Shown: piece by piece, positions 6,905-10,265 of the stretch
How the letters are laid out: every line of letters begins with the position of its first letter
How positions within the stretch are numbered: position 1 is the stretch's first letter
From: JADHUC01 sp964617665
Lineage (GTDB): Bacteria; Planctomycetota; Planctomycetia; Pirellulales; Pirellulaceae
Assembly (NCBI GenBank): GCA_964617665.1
Contig: CAZUAH010000502.1
Location: forward strand, 1-10,265
Direction of reading: 5' to 3'
DNA: 10,265 bases
Program-made: the position numbers and the translations under genes
Notes under the pieces: model-generated
What the model saw: only the letters and a program-made list of their open reading frames with translations
What the model was told of the DNA's origin: nothing
The model's database searches: none

Positions 6905-8134
6905 CTACGCTTCGACAAGTTGCTCGGCGAAGGCCTCGATGTTCGTACGGGCTTGCTCCTCCGAGTACAGACGCAGGTCGTTCAGGTCGCCGTTGATGAC
7001 CAGATACGGCTTGCCCAGCTTCTCCTGCATACGTTGCGGCAATTCGTAGCGGCAGTTCGAGTTGTTGGGGCAGGTCTTGGCATCGTGGTAAATGACGCCG
7101 TCGATCTTGTACTTCTCGGCCATCTGCTGCATGTACGCTTCTTTTTCGTCGTCGCTTCGGCAGATGAAGATGCTGGAGTATGCCCGGGCCATGCTGTCGA
7201 ACGGGTCGGCCGGGTCCAGAGCATCGAAGATCCAGCTATTGCAGTAGGTCGAGGCAACGACACAACTGCGCAACTCGAGAAACTGCTTGGAAAGGTCACT
7301 CAGGCGACCCCAGATGGGCATGCCCTCCCAGTAGATGCGGTGCTTTTCACCTTCGACAGCGGCTACGCCGTCCGCGACGCGCTGATCCAATTCTGCTACA
7401 AGAGCTTTGTAGAAGTCGATCGGGTCCTGGAGGCCCCGCAAGACCACAGCCGGTCCCATCTGAATCGTGCCGTCGAAAAAGGTGATCGGAGACGGCACGG
7501 CAGCCGCGGCTTCCAAGACCTTTTTCCACAGTTCTGTGCACTGCTTGGACAGATCGATCACTTCGCGCAGCTTGTCGATATCGAACTTTTCGTCGGCCAC
7601 CGCCTCGATCGGCTCGACCAATGCTTGGATTTGCTTGGAGACGTACTCGAACGTCGTATCATCCACCGAGCCAACGGCACGAGGCGAGTGGATACCGACG
7701 CATGGAATGTTCCATTCGCGAGAATACCACTGGAACCAGTCTTTAACGTCACGGCATTGGTTGGTGTTGTACACCAGCACATCCGCCTTCGGTACGCCGG
7801 ACAAGCCCATCTTCTGCAGCGGAGTCTCGTTCTTCAGATACGAACCGATATCGCTGGTCAGGTACGAGCAGATATCAGGCGAGAACCCGCGGGCGTTGGC
7901 CAGTGGAATCAGGTCCGCGGCCATCCGTGTCGCGCCAAGCATGGCACCGTGGTTTTCGGGAAAGTAGACCTCGAAGCCCATGGATCGCAACAGTTCAGCC
8001 GGCCCGACGCTGGTGCACCAAGCCATCTTCTTACCGTTCTGGGACGCTTGGCCAAGTTCGCCGAAGTATTTGCCCATTACCGCTTTCATCTGTTTGGTCG
8101 CGGCAAAGTCTTTTCGTTCGGGAGCAGACGACAT
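6905..8134 (-). CDS. Benzoyl-CoA reductase B / 2-hydroxyacyl-CoA dehydratase-type iron-sulphur protein
   Basis: A 409-residue member of the HgdB/BcrB family (2-hydroxyacyl-CoA dehydratase D-component). Relatives bind [4Fe-4S] or double-cubane clusters and carry out ATP-driven, radical-type reductions or dehydrations. Recognisable blocks are WCTSVGPAELL (C40), SPDICSYLTSDIG (C89), NTNQCRDVKDWF (C127), FDIDKLREVIDLSKQC, EGMPIW, the C-terminal DAKTCPNNSNC (C355, C361) and the closing INGDLND...ARTNIEAFAEQL. C89, C127 and C355 fall where BcrB has conserved cysteines, in an alignment from memory, and are the best cluster ligands; ten cysteines are present in all. The start at ATG 8134 has AGAGAGG 7 bases upstream; the extra 20 residues of the longer frame are arginine- and cysteine-rich and rejected. 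It is first in the operon, followed by its presumed activator. No second large subunit is encoded nearby. The substrate is unknown. Confidence 0.9.
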   Translation of the reverse strand: MSSAPERKDFAATKQMKAVMGKYFGELGQASQNGKKMAWCTSVGPAELLRSMGFEVYFPENHGAMLGATRMAADLIPLANARGFSPDICSYLTSDIGSYLKNETPLQKMGLSGVPKADVLVYNTNQCRDVKDWFQWYSREWNIPCVGIHSPRAVGSVDDTTFEYVSKQIQALVEPIEAVADEKFDIDKLREVIDLSKQCTELWKKVLEAAAAVPSPITFFDGTIQMGPAVVLRGLQDPIDFYKALVAELDQRVADGVAAVEGEKHRIYWEGMPIWGRLSDLSKQFLELRSCVVASTYCNSWIFDALDPADPFDSMARAYSSIFICRSDDEKEAYMQQMAEKYKIDGVIYHDAKTCPNNSNCRYELPQRMQEKLGKPYLVINGDLNDLRLYSEEQARTNIEAFAEQLVEA

Positions 8135-8190
8135 AGGGAAACCTCTCTTGCTTCTCTGGCAACTGACATTGCGGAAACGCCAAGTCAGAC

Positions 8191-8219
8191 ACATTAACGC
8201 CGCTAGTTGCGATGGTCAA
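8191..8219 (-). promoter_or_regulatory. Candidate promoter of the dehydratase-like operon
   Basis: On the minus strand TTGACC (8219-8214) is followed after exactly 17 bases by TAATGT (8196-8191). The -35 box matches the consensus at five of six positions, the -10 box at three. Transcription would start near 8184, giving a leader of about 50 bases that contains the AGAGAGG ribosome-binding site. This is the best sigma70-like match in the 175-base divergent intergenic region. Nothing comparable was found for the methyltransferase on the other strand. Confidence 0.35.
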
Positions 8220-8309
8220 GTGATACAGCCAACTGAGGGGTGTCACTGATCCAGCCTTCGATGTAGATTCACGGGCACAGGCAGGATACCCGAAGGAGAT
8301 CAAGAAACG

Positions 8310-9002
8310 ATGTTCTTGCGAAATCGATTCGTTCAGAAGTTAGGCGGCGGCTTTCTCGAGCAGTTCGGCGTGCGCACGTGGTCACGACTGCTCTTCAAGG
8401 CACTGGGTAGCCACAAGGACAAAGACGTCGTCAATCTTCTTCGGAAGATCCAAAAAGAACGTAAGTCCCTGCTGACCGCGTTCGAGGCCTACATCGTTTA
8501 CTCCATCGCACGAGCCCAGACGAAAAGGCCCGGCGCGTTCGCCGAAGTCGGCGTCTACGCCGGGGCATCCGCGAAGACGATTTGCGAAGTGAAAGGAGAC
8601 AAGACGCTGCACCTGTTTGACACGTTCGAAGGTCTCCCACCGACATCAGACAAAGACTCCGGCGTGCACCGGGTAGGCCAGTACGCCTGCAGCGTTGAAT
8701 CGGTCAAGGAGTATCTCCAAGACTACTCGAACGTACACTTTCACAAAGGCCTTTTCCCCGAATCGGCCGAAGGCGTCGAGGAGTCAGAATACGCCTTCGC
8801 CCACTTCGACGTCGATCTATACGAAGGCACCATGGCGTGTCTCGAGTACTTCTACCCCCGCATGGCACCCGGCGGAATCATCTTGTCCCACGACTACAGC
8901 CTGCTGGACGGCGTGCGAGCAGCGTTTCAAGAGTTCATCGTCGACAAGACCGAAGAGATCCTCGAAATGCCCACATCGCAGTGTATGATCATCAAGCTGT
9001 GA
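8310..9002 (+). CDS. TylF/macrocin-type class I SAM-dependent methyltransferase
   Basis: A 230-residue Rossmann-fold methyltransferase. Motif I is EVGVYAGAS (79-87), which binds S-adenosylmethionine. The block FDTFEGLP (103-110) is typical of the TylF/MycE macrocin O-methyltransferase group. HFDVDLYEGT (165-174) carries the acidic D167 and D169, which in relatives bind Mg2+ and help deprotonate the substrate hydroxyl, and GGIILSHDY (188-196) completes the core. The first 60 or so residues are basic and helical and probably form a lid. AAGGAG (8293-8298) stands 11 bases before the ATG. The usual role of the family is O-methylation of a sugar or secondary metabolite, and many members sit in polysaccharide or natural-product clusters; no such cluster is visible here. 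It is divergent from the dehydratase-like operon, and a functional link is only a possibility. Confidence 0.88.
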   Translation: MFLRNRFVQKLGGGFLEQFGVRTWSRLLFKALGSHKDKDVVNLLRKIQKERKSLLTAFEAYIVYSIARAQTKRPGAFAEVGVYAGASAKTICEVKGDKTLHLFDTFEGLPPTSDKDSGVHRVGQYACSVESVKEYLQDYSNVHFHKGLFPESAEGVEESEYAFAHFDVDLYEGTMACLEYFYPRMAPGGIILSHDYSLLDGVRAAFQEFIVDKTEEILEMPTSQCMIIKL

Positions 9003-9177
9003 AGAAGCATTGGTGGTTCCTGTGTAGGACCGTGCGATCTAACGTTCGAGGTAGCCGGGTTGGCGGACCAATGCCGACGATGTTGAACCATCGATCATCG
9101 TAACCGAAGGTAAATGCCTTGAAAAACCTGAAGGCGAGCCAACTCCGGTTCACCGATTTGATGCCGATTGCGTGAGG
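9003..9177. other. Intergenic region between convergent genes with weak inverted repeats
   Basis: These 175 bases separate the methyltransferase and nuclease-like stop codons. They hold several nested inverted repeats: CCGGGTTGGC (9055-9064) against GCCAACTCCGG (9138-9148) with one bulged base, GCATTGGT (9007-9014) against ACCAATGC (9067-9074), and a small hairpin CGATG-TTGAAC-CATCG (9078-9093). The long loops make intrinsic termination doubtful, and there is no T-run. The region is structured but unassigned. Confidence 0.35.
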
Positions 9178-10023
9178 TCAACGAACGACTGTGCCGATGA
9201 CCAGATCTTCAGGTTTCTCCGTCATCCTGACTTTCTTGCCCTGTATCTCGACGACCGTATCGAAATTCGTGTGATGTACAGTTGGAATGATTGTCACCCG
9301 TTCGTTTGCCAAGCGATCCGGCAGTTTCGACATTGGCTGTCCTGACTTTTTGTGGTCAACCAACCTTCGAAATAGCTTGGGGAAGATGGGTGTGTTGTCC
9401 TCCAAGTCTGAAATGTCAGTGCCATCGAACCAAGTGTTCGATTTGTCTGATTTCCAAACACCCTTCTTGGATGATCTTGCGTTTGCTGTGGCCGCAGCTA
9501 ATTCGCGCCGCAAATCGAAAAAGAGCGTCTCGTAAAAGAGCGGATATGCGTGTCCAATGGAGAGCATTCTGTAATTCACACTCTGTTTCACCAGGCTTGC
9601 GTTCAGGAACACATCGCTCCCATCCGTCTTTGTGCTCGTACCTGAGAATAGAAAGCAAATCGGTCTCCCATAAGGACCGGTACTGCGGGCAAGGATATAC
9701 CCTTTTTTCCGGTCATTCGCACTCGTGACTCGTCCGCGGGAAGGTCCCCATGAAACTCCGGTAATTCCAAGGAAATCCAGAAGTTCGTCGGTTGCTTCGT
9801 GCGCGAGACCGAGTGGTTGATGTGTCTTCGGCGAACTGTAGTGTGTTTCGAGACTGTCGATTCCCTCCACTCGAAGTTGGACATGTCCTTTTGAGTTAGG
9901 CTTGACCTTCTTGCCGTTTAGCTTGCTCCAGTTCGATTTCTTTTCAGCCTTGAATTTCACCGAGTCACCATCTGGCGAGTAGTTTCTGATGTGGAACGTT
10001 CCCTTAATCAGAGTGAAAGGCAT
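9178..10023 (-). CDS. Staphylococcal-nuclease-fold (SNase/thermonuclease) protein
   Basis: A 281-residue protein whose first 200 or so residues fit the SNase domain: PDGDSV (17-22), QLRVEGIDSLE (49-59), YGRPICFLF (118-126), a long NASLVKQ helix start (141-147), and the closing helix with KKGVW (186-190). The three catalytic residues of staphylococcal nuclease have counterparts at R51, E59 (same 8-residue spacing) and R120, so calcium-dependent cleavage of DNA or RNA phosphodiesters is plausible. No signal peptide is visible, unlike secreted nucleases, so it may act inside the cell. Residues 200-281 form an extension I do not recognise. The start is firm, with GGAGG 7 bases before the ATG at 10023. 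G+C in four sampled lines is about 47%, against about 58% in neighbouring genes, hinting at recent acquisition. It is convergent with the methyltransferase. Confidence 0.75.
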   Translation of the reverse strand: MPFTLIKGTFHIRNYSPDGDSVKFKAEKKSNWSKLNGKKVKPNSKGHVQLRVEGIDSLETHYSSPKTHQPLGLAHEATDELLDFLGITGVSWGPSRGRVTSANDRKKGYILARSTGPYGRPICFLFSGTSTKTDGSDVFLNASLVKQSVNYRMLSIGHAYPLFYETLFFDLRRELAAATANARSSKKGVWKSDKSNTWFDGTDISDLEDNTPIFPKLFRRLVDHKKSGQPMSKLPDRLANERVTIIPTVHHTNFDTVVEIQGKKVRMTEKPEDLVIGTVVR

Positions 10024-10120
10024 TGTTCATCCTCCAGAAGTTGAGACAGCATCTAACCATTTATTTACCTCGTGGGCAGCGTGGGATGAAAACGTTGATT
10101 CCGCGAGAGCATAGTTTGAC

Positions 10121-10198
10121 GGAATTAAGCCTCGCTAGCGGACTGGGAAAGCTCCAGGGATTCCGCAAGCTTCCCACGAGCTAGCGCGAGTTAACGGA
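10121..10198. repeat. Imperfect long inverted repeat with CTAGCG cores
   Basis: Left arm 10121-10149 runs from GGAATTAAG through CTCGCTAGCG to GGGAA. Right arm 10171-10198 runs from TTCCCACGAG through CTAGCGCGAG to TTAACGGA. When one arm is reverse-complemented, TTCCCA, GCTAGCG and TTAA align with small gaps, and AAAGCT/AAGCTT extends the pairing into the loop. The whole element could fold into a stem of roughly 35 base pairs with bulges. It lies upstream of the nuclease-like gene and looks like a dispersed, structure-forming intergenic repeat rather than a simple terminator. Confidence 0.45.
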
Positions 10199-10265
10199 AC
10201 TATTCCCCGCTACGTGAGCGTACACCAGAACGGTAGAGGGGGAGGCGCGCGCTTTGCTGAAGGAG

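Noticed and set aside
8157..8174. Possible sigma54 promoter (TGGCA ... TTGC) upstream of the methyltransferase
   Set aside because: The GG-to-GC spacing is one base too long for a -24/-12 promoter, and the site is about 135 bases from the start codon.
6920..8197. A 425-codon open frame on the + strand, antisense to the dehydratase-like gene
   Set aside because: The minus-strand frame shows clear family motifs and a good ribosome-binding site. The + frame is a codon-bias shadow: rich in Val, Leu, His and Arg, with no recognisable domain.
9037..9148. Possible integron attC site
   Set aside because: ATCTAAC at 9037-9043 fits the R'' consensus, but the only GTTRRRY nearby (9082-9088) is not complementary to it, and the flanking genes converge instead of forming a cassette row.
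10086..10187. A 33-codon open frame on the + strand at the right end
   Set aside because: It runs across the inverted repeat, has no clear ribosome-binding site and no recognisable protein features.

Overview
The window (about 58% G+C in lines sampled by hand, lower at the right end) looks like a chromosomal fragment of a planctomycete, probably Pirellulales-like. The reasons are a giant Ser/Thr kinase fused to a STAND/AAA-type NTPase and a TPR-like tail, with an N-terminal zinc-ribbon-like leader of a kind familiar from planctomycete kinases; sparse gene packing with short dispersed intergenic repeats; and the gene mix. The phylum call is an inference from protein style, with no marker gene in the window. 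There are six complete genes and a probable tail of a seventh. I saw no tRNA, rRNA, CRISPR array, transposase or integrase.

Layout. Positions 1-68 carry the probable C-terminal tail of a + strand gene. A 323-base gene-free stretch follows, with a candidate promoter and a perfect interrupted palindrome. Then come the kinase/NTPase/TPR protein (392-4348, +) and, 82 bases on, a small membrane protein with a strong Shine-Dalgarno sequence (4431-5111, +). These end convergently, only 15 bases apart, against a three-gene minus-strand operon read from 8134 down to 5127. In order of transcription it encodes a benzoyl-CoA reductase B / 2-hydroxyacyl-CoA dehydratase-type iron-sulphur protein (8134-6905), its ATP-dependent activator or reductase of the HgdC/BcrA/D type (6844-6056), and a metallo-beta-lactamase-fold hydrolase (6059-5127). 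The last two overlap by an ATGA. Divergent from this operon is a TylF-like SAM methyltransferase (8310-9002, +). The last gene is a staphylococcal-nuclease-fold protein on the minus strand (10023-9178). It is clearly poorer in G+C than its neighbours, and an imperfect inverted repeat lies upstream of it.

How the genes work together. The operon is the most interesting part. Activators of this class use ATP hydrolysis to push an electron from a [4Fe-4S] cluster to very low potential and deliver it to the partner iron-sulphur protein. Both expected cluster cysteines (Cys127 and Cys166) are present in the activator. Classical dehydratases and benzoyl-CoA reductases have two different large subunits, but only one is encoded here, so a homodimeric enzyme like the double-cubane cluster proteins, or a partner encoded elsewhere, must be considered. 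The co-translated MBL hydrolase has a full set of metal ligands and suggests a thioester or ester hydrolysis step, or a protective or sensing role. The substrate is unknown. The kinase and the small membrane protein may form a separate signalling pair, but only proximity supports that.
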